Positions 24,973 through 35,263 of a stretch of 64,000 bases of DNA are shown piece after piece. Position 1 is the stretch's first letter; each line of letters starts with the position of its first letter. The position numbers and the translations under genes were made by a program. The DNA comes from Bacteroidales bacterium (GTDB taxonomy: Bacteria > Bacteroidota > Bacteroidia > Bacteroidales > Lentimicrobiaceae): NCBI GenBank assembly GCA_016705005.1, contig JADIZB010000037.1, positions 62,001 through 126,000 of the forward strand. Reading direction: 5' to 3'. The notes beneath the pieces were generated by a model, which was given only the letters and a program-made list of their open reading frames with translations, was not told where the DNA came from and ran no database searches.

Positions 24973-26452
24973 TTATTGCTTGACCCATTTTTGATTCAAT
25001 ATTCTACCTTTCGGATTTGTAATACTTATTAAGTATGAGCCCTTCTTTGAATTTTCTACAATCCAACTTATTCTGACCATTTAAAAGCGTTTTTTGACAG
25101 AATTTCTTTACGATTCATATCAAAAATCTTGATTTTTGCACTATTTTCAGACAGTATTAAATTGATGTAATCCGTTCCTGGATTTGGATAAATTATAAAA
25201 GATTCCAGCGGACAAATTGGGGACATTGCCAGGTTAGTTACTAAACCTTCATTATTGACTTTAAGGAAAAATGCATCATTGTAGTCATTGTGCTCTAAAT
25301 AATTGTACCTTAATGCCGCAATAAAAGTACCTCCGTCTCTTGTCCGCATTATGCTTAGTGTCTTGTAATATGCATCACCCCCATAAAAACGCTCATATAA
25401 GGGTTCCAGAGTTCTATCTAATAGTCCAACTCTGATCCAAGATGATTCCTGAGGCCAAAATTCAGGTATTATATTCTTTGTTCCGGCATAATGTATACTA
25501 TCTGGATTTACAAAATCAATTCCAACATTTGCTGGCATGTAGTCGATTGTGTCAAGGGCCCCGATAACAGATACAGTTCTTAAAAGTAAAGTAGAATCAA
25601 TTTCCGAAAAGGCAATATCCTGCTCATGGTTATTACTATTAATATTCTGGAAACCAAGCAGAAATGTACTATCGGACAACCATTTTGCCTTGGAATTATC
25701 ATCCACTCTTGGATCCTGAAAAGTTTCCACTGAAACGAAATTAAAAAGTGTCATAAATTACCATTTGTGCAAGGCTTGCTCCTGTATATTCCGGATAATA
25801 ACTATTCGCAAATAACCACATCTGTGATCCATCTGGTGAAATGATTATATCAGAAGCATATTGATCCCCATCAATATAATATCGTCTTGTCATAACAGTA
25901 TCGAAATCGCTGTTTAACTTAACAAAATATGGGTCATGGAGATAGGGAGGACTTGAATTAGGTCCATACTTGCCGAGTAAAATATAATAGTATTGTAAAT
26001 GCTTTATCATCTTAAAAGCATATGACTTCTGCATTTCCGGCAATACTGTAACTTTTTTACTTTCAATCTGTAGATCAGAATTGAGCTTCAGGACTAGAAG
26101 GTTATCATTAAAATCAGGTGCCCCCCTAATTTTACCTGTAACAATGTAATTGCCATATTCGTTCTGTCGGATATCCGAAAAGGTTGAAGTTGAATCTCCA
26201 AAACTAAAAACTCTAGAAAGGGTATCGCCAGTATTACTAATTCTCCATAGAATCCCTTGTTCTGTTGGATATTCAATTTTAGTTTGAGTCCCTACTGAAA
26301 GGAAGTTACCTGCTTCATCTTCAATTACGCTCCATACTTTTTCACTTCTATTCGATACAGAAACAGTATTTGAAAAGATTGTTGCGCATTTAAAAAAGTA
26401 TTTGAGTTAAAAATATAAATACAATGCAAAAATTTCGAATTATGTGCATCAT
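24973..26452 (-). CDS. T9SS-secreted protein, paralogue A, broken by four homopolymer indels
   Basis: By joining frames I reconstruct a ~490-residue protein. It has a signal peptide (HIIRNFCIVFIFLTQILFL, then NAQ), an N-terminal region with VWSVIEDEAGNFLSVG, and repeats of the type typical of beta-propeller-like Bacteroidota proteins (SDIRQNEYGNYIVTGKI, SIMRTRDGGTFIA). The T9SS sorting domain starts IIYPNPGTDYIN and ends in a KWVKQ tail. Breaks lie at A6 26392-26397, T2 26382-26383, A5 25743-25747 and T3 25080-25082; each needs one base. The encoded function is unknown. It is clearly a paralogue of the gene at 26767-28242, of nearly the same length and also abutting a copy of the lnt 3' end. 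Confidence 0.7.
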
Positions 26453-26676
26453 CTGTATCGTTAATATTTTGAATTTTAATACTATAAATTGCTAAATAGA
26501 TAAAGTTTTGATTATTTGATAAAAGTATATCAAATTAATCGAAAATTTACTTCATATTCATTTTCTTATTCAAAGAATTGTGATTTTCTCAATAACAAGA
26601 ACAACAAAATCTGTGCTCCATTTATATTTGTTTTATTAAAAGCAAATGATCTATCTGTGATAAGTATTATATGGGC

Positions 26677-26746
26677 ATTGTTGCAGATGATTTTGTTTCT
26701 GCTTTTGACCATTAGCCGTAGGTTGCAGGGGAGGAAGGTTTCTTAA
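26677..26746 (+). pseudogene. Remnant of the lnt 3' end (copy 2)
   Basis: The last ~23 codons (MILFLLLTISRRLQGRKVS) match the end of lnt (MILFLFLAISRRLQGRKAS). The similarity continues past the stop codon into the 3' end of the convergent T9SS gene. The rest of lnt is missing; the sequence upstream (26453-26676) is AT-rich and holds no recognisable gene. Confidence 0.8.
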
Positions 26747-26766
26747 CTTGTATTTGGAGTCAATCA

Positions 26767-28242
26767 TTATTGCTTAACCCATTTCCCTTGTTCAATTGTT
26801 TTTCCTTGATGGATTATTTTCCAGGGATATACTCCTTTCGGTAAGGAAGAAACATCTGATTGTTCATATGTATTTTTAAGGGTTGTGTACTTTACGAGCT
26901 GACCTGAAGTATTATACAATCTGAATTCTGAACTGCAGATCTGCGGACCGCTTTGTATTATAATGTTATCCTGACCTGGATTAGGATAAACAATGGCTTG
27001 ATGAGCAGTTATTGTTGGTTTATCAGGAATTCCTGTTATAAGCCCCAGGCTGTCCACTTTTATCATAATAACATCCAACATATTTTCAGGTCTTGAAGGC
27101 GTGTAAAACATTCCGGCTAATATGCAACCACCATCTGACGTGGCATCCATGGTGCTTAAAGTATAACAGGCCGTATCACTGCCATAGAAGCAGGTCCAGC
27201 GGCAATTAAGCAGTGAATCGTAGTTGCTGAGGGTAATCACTTTTCTCCTGTTTTCGATGCAACTATAAAATCGCCGTTATCTTTTCCTGTACCTCCAACA
27301 TATATACTGTTACTATTTGCAATAGTCTTGCATTGCTTCCAGGCACTATAATCAGATACATCGCCTGTTGTGCCAGCATGGTTAAAAGAAAGAGTATTTT
27401 CGACTGTATCAAATTTGGAGATAGCTATATCGTAAGAGTATGGCGATATATAAGCCATGCCAGAAAGAAAGTACCTTGTTTCATCGATCTTTTCAGCTGT
27501 CAAAAAGCCATCGTGCATGTTTGGTATCGGCCTGATCTCAACCCAGTTTAGATCTGTATCTAAAGCTAATATCTGCGTAAAACAATTGTTCGATGTGAAT
27601 GCCTCATAACCATCAACAAATGCCTTGTATTGTCCGTTAATACATATAATCGACTGGATATCTGTAGTAGGTGGGTAGCCTTGATTAAAATAGCTTGATT
27701 TCAGTGAATCTCCCTCTTTGGTGATTTCAAGAAAATACAATGAATGCAGGTGGTTTGGACTACCAGTTGTCAAGGCTGAACCAATAAGAATATTACTATC
27801 AGGTGTCATAGTTATTGACAAATTTGAAATAAAAAGTCTGTTGGTCATAAATTTCTTATCCCAGATTATATTGAGTGAAGTATCCATTTTCATGACCCAT
27901 AGCTGGGCAAATGGATATGTGTCTGATTTCCATCCACCGAAAGTCAGAAACTCAGACTCACTTAAGGGATATATTCGAATAATATCAGAATATTGACTGG
28001 TCAGCATTGGAAAAGTAATGCTCCCAATGTTTTCTCCATTTTATTCATTTTTATCAATTTGGCATATCTCCAAATGGATAATTGCTCATTACCATATTGT
28101 AAACCAATGATATACGATTTATCAATCTGCTTAATGCAAAGAGGGATTTCTTGAGTGGAGTCCCCATAGGTCTTAATAAATGAATTCTGGGAGAAAGCGA
28201 AATTAACCCCAAAAAATAAAATACTAATATTAAATACCTCAT
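26767..28242 (-). CDS. T9SS-secreted protein, paralogue B, broken by three homopolymer indels
   Basis: Joined frames give a ~490-residue secreted protein. It has a signal peptide (MRYLILVFYF, then VNFAFSQ) and propeller-like repeats (FLTFGGWKSDTYPFAQLWVMK, ATSDGGCILAGMFY). A T9SS sorting domain starts IVYPNPGQDNII and ends LPKGVYPWKII with tail EQGKWVKQ. Breaks are at C4/A6 28207-28216, T4 28039-28042 and T4 27241-27244. It is a paralogue of the gene at 24973-26452. Both are convergent with an lnt 3' end ~20 bp away, so they arose by duplication of the block containing the lnt terminus. Function is unknown. Confidence 0.72.
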
Positions 28243-28566
28243 CTTTCTGATATTAAGAATCATATTGTTCTGATATAACTCAAACAAATGCGTGAATCCA
28301 CTGATTGTGTTAAAAAGGTAATATTACACCCCTCTGGAGCGGGAAAATGTTTTTTGCAGTGTTATCAGGTGAAATATGTTATCATTTATAACGATTAATA
28401 ATATGTTTAAAAATACGCGACCAAAGATTAATTATGCAGTCAAATATATCATAAAAAATCAGAAGTCAAGACAAATAGTTATCAATTAATTTGTTGATTT
28501 AAAGGTCTGCTATCAGGCTAAACCGACGGATACAGACCCTGTCTGGTACCTACAGTGCTTCACTAC

Positions 28567-28872
28567 GGCCCCACCCCCACAGGCCACCATCAACATATGC
28601 TTTTCTCACAAGTCAGGGCCATTGAAACCCGTTGTAGCATTGCCCGCTCGGCCAATACAGGAACCTCATGTTTTGTAAACCAGCGGGGCGATGTTTTCCA
28701 GGCCACCAGATACTGAGAACCGGCTGTTATCAGGCAAAGCCTCAATGCCAATGATAAGATCTCCTTCTATGTCAGATATGGCGATTATATTGCCAGGGCA
28801 TCGGTGCTGGGGATGATTTTGTTTCTGCTGATTGCATTAGGATTAAGATTTCAGAGAAAAAAAACAAACTGA
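28567..28872 (+). pseudogene. Remnant of the lnt C-terminal third (copy 3)
   Basis: About 300 bp closely match the end of lnt (from the GHRQHMLFSPVRAIETR region to the C-terminal hydrophobic helix). They contain an in-frame TGA at ~28713 and end in a different tail (ALGLRFQRKK). There is no upstream part, so it cannot encode an enzyme. The preceding 28243-28566 stretch holds no gene that I can recognise. Confidence 0.85.
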
Positions 28873-29066
28873 TACATTTATATTTCTAAATATATTATTT
28901 TAGCCTGAGTTGAAATCCGGTAACTGGTAACAGATTTTCTGCCCGGTTTTCAGTCAGCATCATATATTTTTACCTGTGTGATAATTATCAGGAACATCCG
29001 GACCTTTTGCGGATCAATCAGATCGGGTAAATCAGAAATTATTCAGCAATATTAAAATCAACCATT

Positions 29067-30208
29067 ATGAATTTCGAGTTTACCGAAGAACAATTGATGA
29101 TTCAGCAATCTGCCCGCGATTACGCGCAGCGCGAATTGATTAAAGACGTGATAGAGCGCGACACCCACGCCATTTATCCGACAGAGCATGTAAAAGCATT
29201 GTCTGAGCTTGGTTTTATGGGCATGCTGGTTGACCCGAAATACGATGGCGGTGGTATGGACACCGTTTCCTATGTATTGGCCATGGAAGAAATTTCAAAA
29301 GTTGATTCTTCCGTTAGTGTGATTATGTCGGTGAACAACTCACTTGTTTGCTATGGGATTGAGAAATTCGGCACCGAAGAGCAAAGGAAAAATTCCTGAA
29401 ACCAATGGCCAGGGGTGAGAAAATCGGTGCTTTCCTGCTTTCGGAGCCCGAAGCGGGTTCAGATGCGACCTCACAACGGACAACCGCTGAAGACATGGGC
29501 GATTATTACCTGGTAAACGGCACCAAGAACTGGATCACCAATGGCAATTCGGCCGGTACTTACCTTGTAATTGCTCAGACCCACAAGGATAAAGGGCACA
29601 AGGGGATCAATGTACTGATCGTTGACCGGAACTCACCAGGCATCACCATCGGTCCGCATGAAGATAAAATGGGTATGCGCAGTTCCGGCACCCATTCGGT
29701 AATGTTCAACGATGTAAAAGTGCCGAAAGAAAACCGGATTGGTGAAGATGGGTTCGGATTTAAGTTTGCCATGAAAACCCTCGAAGGTGGCCGGATCGGA
29801 ATCGCGGCACAGGCGTTGGGAATTGCTTCCGGTGCGTTCGAAAGGGCCGTTAAATATTCAAAAGAGCGAAAAGCATTCGGTACAGAAATAGCCAATCATC
29901 AGTCGGTTGCCTTTAAACTGGCCGATATGGCTGTAAAAATTGAGAATGCACGCAATCTTTGCCTGAAAGCCGCCTGGCTGAAAGATCAGGGACAGCCTTA
30001 TGGATATGCCAGTGCTATGGCCAAATATTATGCCGCTGAAATTGCAATGGAAGTCACCACGGAAGCCGTTCAGATTCACGGAGGGTATGGTTATGTGAAG
30101 GAATACCATGTGGAGCGGCTGATGCGCGAAGCCAAGCTCACCCAGATTTATGAAGGGACATCCGAAATACAGCAGATTGTGATTTCGAGGCAGATACTCA
30201 GTGAGTAA
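29067..30208 (+). CDS. Acyl-CoA dehydrogenase (butyryl-CoA type), split by one frameshift
   Basis: Two frames join into a ~380-residue short-chain acyl-CoA dehydrogenase. It starts MNFEFTEEQLMIQQSARDYA. Key motifs are FLLSEPEAGSDATSQ, KNWITNGNSAGTYLV, ERKAFGTEIANHQSVAFKLADMA, AVQIHGGYGYVKEYHVERLMRD-like and IYEGTSEIQQIVISR with the catalytic glutamate. The break is at an A5 run (29388-29392). One added A gives QRKKFLKPMARGEK, the standard sequence. Together with ptb-buk it fits butyrate metabolism. No ETF genes are next to it in this window. Confidence 0.88.
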
Positions 30209-30225
30209 GAAAAGTTTCTGCTACT

Positions 30226-30293
30226 GTGTTTGAGACAAGGGGTTGGGGAGAGTGGGTGACAAGGAGAAAAGAAATTTCTAATTTCTAATGAAC
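30226..30293 (+). repeat. Gene-free repeat block after acyl-CoA dehydrogenase (GACAAGGG and TTTCTAA families)
   Basis: Two families lie in tandem 20-85 nt after the stop codon: GACAAGGG-type units (GAGACAAGGGG, GTGACAAGGAG), then AATTTCTAATTTCTAATG. Both are in the orientation these families show after other stop codons. They are the arm families of cassettes 1 and 3, here with no four-helix-bundle gene. The remaining gap to 30659 holds only the hairpin at 30437-30468. Confidence 0.7.
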
Positions 30294-30436
30294 AGTTTCC
30301 AATCTGAATGAAGATGGCTGGCTGTGTGATTTGCTTTTCGGATCTTGTCAATGACTTTGCAGTGAAGAAAATATTATTGGATCCATTGGTATTCCGTTTG
30401 AAACAATAAGAGCACAGATAGGATAAAAAGGTAAAA

Positions 30437-30468
30437 ACCGTGGGTGGAGCGCTTCGAAACCCACGGTT
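30437..30468. repeat. Palindromic hairpin element
   Basis: AACCGTGGGT and ACCCACGGTT (10 bp each) flank a 12-nt loop containing GAGCGCTTC. No T-tract follows on either strand. It lies between convergent genes and may be a REP-like element or a weak terminator. Confidence 0.5.
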
Positions 30469-30659
30469 GAATTGCCTCCAAACGAAAATAATCTCAGCTT
30501 CAGAGCAGAATAAAGTGAAACGGCTGTTGCCGTCATCGGGTTTTCAGCCGGCCCTGTCTTAATTCTTTCAACAGGTCAAACAGCCATAGGTTTATAAATA
30601 ATTTACGATAAACAAGCTTCTTTTCAAAAGCAAGAAAAAGAATAATGTCCTTGATCAAA

Positions 30660-31403
30660 TTATATCTTGACCACTTTAAGAACCTTCATTTCTTTACCAC
30701 AGTTGATATGTAAGTTATAAATGCCTGGAACAATATTCATGTCATCGATGCTTATTGAGACCTCTCCTTCAGATTGAGGTAAAGTAAAAGCTTTGTTATA
30801 TACATTTCTGCCGGTTAAATCATATAGATCTACAAAAGCCTGTAAGGACGCTGAATTCCTGAAAAATTTTATATTCAGCACATCCGTAAACGGATTTGGA
30901 TAGGCAATAATTTCTGTCATTGTTTTTTCGTCAATTCCATTACCCTCAGCTTTAATATTAATTTTCATTTCGCTCATACCAAAGCAATTGCCACCATAAT
31001 TTGACAATGCAGTTACCAAAACAAATTGGGCAATGGCATTCCCAAAATCGGGGCCTTCACTTCCTTCATAAAAGGGCGAGCCATTTGCCAGCGGGGCAGA
31101 AAAAGTACCGAGTGACCTCCATGTTATCCCATTCAGTGAATAATCAACAGCATAGCCCTGCAATCCATATTCCAGATGAGCCGGATCGTTGCTGTTCCAG
31201 ATTTTTGAGGTCGTCAGGCTATAGGGTTCCCCAAAATTGTACATGATCCAGTGCGAAATTCCCCGATCGGGGTTAGGGCTTTGCGATGCTGTGCAGGATA
31301 CCCATCCATCGTACCAGGAAGTGCTGTGCCTGTCAGGAATGCATTGTGCCTTTATTGTATGCGCAAGTAATACAATGGCTATGATGAAGAGAAGTTTTTT
31401 CAT
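30660..31403 (-). CDS. T9SS-secreted discoidin-like protein
   Basis: This 247-residue protein has a signal peptide (MKKLLFIIAIVLLAHTIKAQ). A ~130-residue N-terminal domain resembles an F5/8-type C (discoidin) beta-sandwich, with YNFGEPYSLTTSKIWNSND and AVDYSLNGITWRSLGTF. A T9SS sorting domain follows (IIAYPNPFTDVLNIKF, VPGIYNLHI). It lies 13 bp downstream of the DUF1501 gene in what looks like one operon with DUF1800. A carbohydrate- or surface-binding role is inferred from the fold only. Confidence 0.8.
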   Translation of the reverse strand: MKKLLFIIAIVLLAHTIKAQCIPDRHSTSWYDGWVSCTASQSPNPDRGISHWIMYNFGEPYSLTTSKIWNSNDPAHLEYGLQGYAVDYSLNGITWRSLGTFSAPLANGSPFYEGSEGPDFGNAIAQFVLVTALSNYGGNCFGMSEMKINIKAEGNGIDEKTMTEIIAYPNPFTDVLNIKFFRNSASLQAFVDLYDLTGRNVYNKAFTLPQSEGEVSISIDDMNIVPGIYNLHINCGKEMKVLKVVKI

Positions 31404-31416
31404 GTGGTTCAGGTTT

Positions 31417-32811
31417 CTACAAGTTCATAAATCCCAAAGGCTGACCTCCGCCATTTAAATCAAAGAAATTCGTAAGGTTTGGGAAAATCATATTGATGTC
31501 GCTGTTCGATAATCCGAACCATTTTGCCAGTTCGGCAAAGTAGAGGTCGGTGGCAGTGGTTGGAATTAAAACACCATCATAAAGGTCAAGGTCGCTGTTA
31601 AGCGCAAGGGTAGGGTAAGTCCCATAAAGCTTTTTGCCGTTAACCGAACCTCCAAAAACAAAAGCATTTCCACCCCAGGCATGGTCAGTGCCATTTCCGT
31701 TGGATGTCAGTGTGCGTGCAAAATCAGAAATCGTGAATGAAGTCACATTTTCAGCAACATTCAATTCTTCCATAACTCCCTGAAAATAAGTTACGGCATC
31801 ATTTAAAATTGTAAGCCTGTCGCTGTGCCTTACAAGCAATTCGTCGTGATGATCCCAGTCGCCCAGTTGTACGAAGAAAATCTGTCTTACTGCTCCCAAA
31901 GAATTTCGCGCAGCTATTGTTTTTGCCACCATGCGAAGTTGCCTCGAAAGTTCATTATCAGTAAAAGGAGTGGAAAAGTCAGGGACAGCATCAATTGCTG
32001 ACTGGAACATAAGGCTTGCTTCATTCGAAGTTCTCACGGTATTAACATACGTATTTTTGAAAACATCTGAATAATCTCTTTCAAGCATCGAATTTACAGC
32101 CTGGGAGCGAAGCTGATGAAACAAATCGCCTGAATTATAATCCATTAAACCAATACTCCCTGATTCGTTTATTACATAAGGGATGATCTCCTGCCCGTAT
32201 TGAAAAACATTGATGCCATTGAGCGAAATATTCATCGAAATATCTTCGTTGGGATTCACTGAGTGAACCAGGTCGGCGATTCGTCCACCCCAGCCAATGT
32301 TTGTCCGTTCGTGCGGGCGCCCGCTCTGCCATTGCTGCTGCTGATCAGAATGAGAGAAAAGGCCTAATGGCGTTCGGACACTTTCTTCATAAATCTGCTG
32401 TTTGGTTGCGGGTTCAACCAGTGTGCCTATATTACAGACAAAGGCAAGTTTGTTGTTTTCAAACAGGTTTTGAATACCGGCAAGATCCGGATGCAAACCA
32501 AAAGTCCTTTCATCAAAAACCAAAGGATTAATTGGCAGAAGTTCATTTTGTGGAATAGCGAGATTTGAGCGGGTGGAAGCATATTCGTTGTAAGCATCTG
32601 CCGAACGCGGAATGAGCATATTGTAAGAGTCGTTCCCGCCATGCAGTAGAATAAAAACCATTGCTTTGTATTCTTCTCCAAGACTGGAATTGTCAAAAGC
32701 AGCAGCAGCCATTGCTTTCAGGTTGATAAGTGATGAAAACAAAGTAGTATAGCCAACCGCAGCACAGGCTTTTCCCAAAAATGCCCTACGCGTATATTGT
32801 GTTTTTCCCAT
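31417..32811 (-). CDS. DUF1501 family protein, Tat-type signal
   Basis: This 464-residue DUF1501 member starts with a twin-arginine-like signal (TRRAFLGKACAAVG), suggesting export in folded form. FILLHGGNDSYNMLIPRS, GLHPDLAGIQNLFE and the late FARTLTSNGNGTDHAWGGNAFVFGG are family hallmarks; the last suggests an alkaline-phosphatase-superfamily-like metal site. It is 6 bp downstream of a DUF1800 gene, the usual pairing in Bacteroidota and Planctomycetota. The reaction is not established. Confidence 0.9.
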   Translation of the reverse strand: MGKTQYTRRAFLGKACAAVGYTTLFSSLINLKAMAAAAFDNSSLGEEYKAMVFILLHGGNDSYNMLIPRSADAYNEYASTRSNLAIPQNELLPINPLVFDERTFGLHPDLAGIQNLFENNKLAFVCNIGTLVEPATKQQIYEESVRTPLGLFSHSDQQQQWQSGRPHERTNIGWGGRIADLVHSVNPNEDISMNISLNGINVFQYGQEIIPYVINESGSIGLMDYNSGDLFHQLRSQAVNSMLERDYSDVFKNTYVNTVRTSNEASLMFQSAIDAVPDFSTPFTDNELSRQLRMVAKTIAARNSLGAVRQIFFVQLGDWDHHDELLVRHSDRLTILNDAVTYFQGVMEELNVAENVTSFTISDFARTLTSNGNGTDHAWGGNAFVFGGSVNGKKLYGTYPTLALNSDLDLYDGVLIPTTATDLYFAELAKWFGLSNSDINMIFPNLTNFFDLNGGGQPLGFMNL

Positions 32812-32817
32812 GTCGTT

Positions 32818-34635
32818 TTACTTTAAGATGGCATAATCAGGACTAACCAGAAATAGATACAGGGCCATTTTTACCCTGTAGTGCATATAATCCGTTCCGG
32901 GATCTGAACCTTCGATGGGATCAACGGCCGCTTTGATTGATGCCCGGGTTTCGGCTGAGAGTTGTCCTCTGGTAAATATTTTATCAAGCTCATTAATGAG
33001 TACTTCACTGTCACGGGCCAGGTATTTCAGTTGTGTGAAATCGAGTTTGGTGTTTTGCTCCCAATCTATTTCCCAATTATTGAAAACCGGATAATTCCAT
33101 TCGGGAGAGGTCCATAGGTCAACTTCATTCCAGAAACCGATGCTTGTAACCGAGTTATGAATCTGGAACTCGGGGGCTACAAGTCCGGCATTGGAAATGG
33201 GTCCGTTGGGGCTGAAATCGGGGAGGAAAAAGTTGAAAACAGTCGGAGAAGCAAGAGGCATTTGTCCTGTCTGGGTATAAAAGTTATAACCGATATTCCA
33301 ATCCAGTCCGCTGGGGCTGTTTAAGTCGATTTGCCTGCAAACATTGAAATAGCGCATCATAGGTTCGGTTAATTTACCAGAATTCACATCTATGCTGTAT
33401 TCGCAGCTTCTGGCTTCTTCGTCAAGCAATATGGCTTTGATTACTGCTTTCATATCGCCGCGAACCCCGTTGGTGTTGTTGAAAGCCTGCACAACCCTCG
33501 AAAGATATGCAGGCCCCGGATTTGATTTTACCATCTGCTGTATCAGCCTGCGACACAAAAAGGGTCCCATATTCGGATGATTGAACAGGTTGGTAACGGC
33601 ATCTTCAATATCTTTCATTCCTGTTTGTCCCGAGGGGATAATAAGTCCGTTGAGCAGATGCTTTTCTCCGGGCTCGTGGAATTCTTCATACATCGCCAGA
33701 GGCACACTTTTGTTGCAGAACCAGAAGTCAATTCCGAAATAGGGGTCTTCAACCCATTCATTCTCAATGATCTCACCGGCGCTCAATCCGGTAAAAACCT
33801 TTGCCATTTCCTTAATGTCATTGTTATCATACGTAGGAATTCTGTTGTTTTGCTGGTCAAGTTTATAACTGCCGTCATCATTCAGCTCATAAAGCCCGAT
33901 GGTGAACAACTGCATGATTTCACGGGCATAATTCTCATCCGGATGAACATTGGTTTCATCGTTACTTTTCGGATTGTTGTAATGTGAAAGGTATCCGGCC
34001 ATCATTGGATGCAGGGTGATTCCCATCAGCAAATCCTTATAATTGCCAAATGCCTGTTGTGCTAAAAGGTCGTAATAGGAGCCAATTCCGACACCATAAT
34101 CGCCTAACGATGAATTCGATGAAATAACCAGAATCTCGCTCAATGCCAGTGTTACTCTTTGTCGAAGCAGATCTTCATTGTTCATATTATGCTGCCACCA
34201 CGCATATACGAAATGTACAAATGAGGGCCCGAAGTAATCTTCTTCATTTCCGCCATTGGCAACATACATCGCCTTAGCCAGTTCATAAGTTTCGGCAGTA
34301 CTTTGTGCAAATGGCGTTAAAGGTTTGGTAAACTGATCATCAATCCATTGCTCATAGCTTCCTGCAGCCACAGTTTGAATGTAGTTCAGCGGGCAACCGA
34401 AAGTAGCCTGTGCCAGAAATCTTGATGTTTCAAGCAACCGGCTGTCCATGCCTTTGCCGTTTATGGTGTTCTCGGCAGCTGCCTTTTCATTCCATTCGTT
34501 TCGTTGCATTTCGCTGCTGCTGGTCACCGTAATGCCGGCATTGTGCCCGGCTCCCAGATAATCGGTGTAGGTCTGCGCATGCATGAGAACACTAAAGAAG
34601 AAAAGTATTGAAAACGACAGAACAGACTTCATCAT
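32818..34635 (-). CDS. DUF1800 family secreted protein
   Basis: This 605-residue protein has a signal peptide (KSVLSFSILFFFSVLMHAQ). The DUF1800 core is clear: ETSRFLAQATFGCPLNYIQ, YEQWIDDQF, WWQHNMNNEDLLRQRVTLALSEILV, NYAREIMQLFTIGLYELNDDG and FSPNGPISNAGLVAPEFQI. It is the first gene of the DUF1800-DUF1501-discoidin group. The function of the pair is unknown. The ATG doublet at the start leaves a one-codon ambiguity. Confidence 0.9.
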   Translation of the reverse strand: MMKSVLSFSILFFFSVLMHAQTYTDYLGAGHNAGITVTSSSEMQRNEWNEKAAAENTINGKGMDSRLLETSRFLAQATFGCPLNYIQTVAAGSYEQWIDDQFTKPLTPFAQSTAETYELAKAMYVANGGNEEDYFGPSFVHFVYAWWQHNMNNEDLLRQRVTLALSEILVISSNSSLGDYGVGIGSYYDLLAQQAFGNYKDLLMGITLHPMMAGYLSHYNNPKSNDETNVHPDENYAREIMQLFTIGLYELNDDGSYKLDQQNNRIPTYDNNDIKEMAKVFTGLSAGEIIENEWVEDPYFGIDFWFCNKSVPLAMYEEFHEPGEKHLLNGLIIPSGQTGMKDIEDAVTNLFNHPNMGPFLCRRLIQQMVKSNPGPAYLSRVVQAFNNTNGVRGDMKAVIKAILLDEEARSCEYSIDVNSGKLTEPMMRYFNVCRQIDLNSPSGLDWNIGYNFYTQTGQMPLASPTVFNFFLPDFSPNGPISNAGLVAPEFQIHNSVTSIGFWNEVDLWTSPEWNYPVFNNWEIDWEQNTKLDFTQLKYLARDSEVLINELDKIFTRGQLSAETRASIKAAVDPIEGSDPGTDYMHYRVKMALYLFLVSPDYAILK

Positions 34636-34766
34636 AATTGAGGGTTTGGTTGAAGGTTCTTGTTACAATAATTACACTAAAATAATTAATTTTAAAGGGA
34701 AACGTCCAATTGTAATTCAATGCGGTTGTTTAACAATAAAATTGAAATTCTATTCATGGTGAATTC

Positions 34767-34803
34767 CCTGGACTCTCCCGCCTTTTTGGTGGGAGAGTCC
34801 AGG
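34767..34803. repeat. 13-bp perfect hairpin between DUF1800 and PKD genes
   Basis: CCTGGACTCTCCC and GGGAGAGTCCAGG are separated by an 11-nt loop. There is no T-tract on either side. It lies in a 628-bp gap (34636-35263) with no gene I can support. It could be a REP-like palindrome or an mRNA stabiliser. Confidence 0.6.
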
Positions 34804-35188
34804 ACAGACGCCCTTAACTAAACGACATTGAATGGTCATTTATTAATTCTGCCTATCATCAGATTGACCATTTCTGTTCAGAATAATGCCGGCCTTGTTC
34901 TGGTTTAATCCAAAAAATCCCTCCAAGGTAATAGATGGGGTTCAGAATAAGCAGTTATATTTCTACAATCCAATGTTTTTGAGGTGTTTCAACTTAAGTG
35001 GAGGTATCAGATCGAAACACGGCTTCAATATACCACCAGAATCACCCTATTTAAAACGATTCATTGAAGTGGTTATTTTTTAAAGGTTTAATCAGGTTGG
35101 GTTTTATAAAAAAAACATCGGGTACTTTACATGGCATGGATTAAACTTTAAATGGATTATAATAGAAGCAACCCGTTACCCGGATGAT

Positions 35189-35226
35189 AAAAAAGCACCA
35201 GCCCGGACAAAATGCCCGGGCTGGTG
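35189..35226 (-). terminator. Rho-independent terminator of the PKD operon
   Basis: On the minus strand an 11-bp GC-rich stem (CACCAGCCCGG paired with CCGGGCTGGTG) is followed by a run of six T. It lies ~40 nt after the stop codon of the last gene of the sigma factor/PKD operon. Confidence 0.85.
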
Positions 35227-35263
35227 TTGTAATCAGGGAATGAGCTTCCTGTTCAGGGAAGTT

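Noticed and set aside
26516..26746. Plus-strand 76-codon frame as an independent gene
   Set aside because: Only its last ~23 codons have homology, to the lnt C-terminus; the rest is AT-rich non-coding sequence.
34767..34803. Rho-independent terminator
   Set aside because: The stem is perfect but neither strand has a following T-run.
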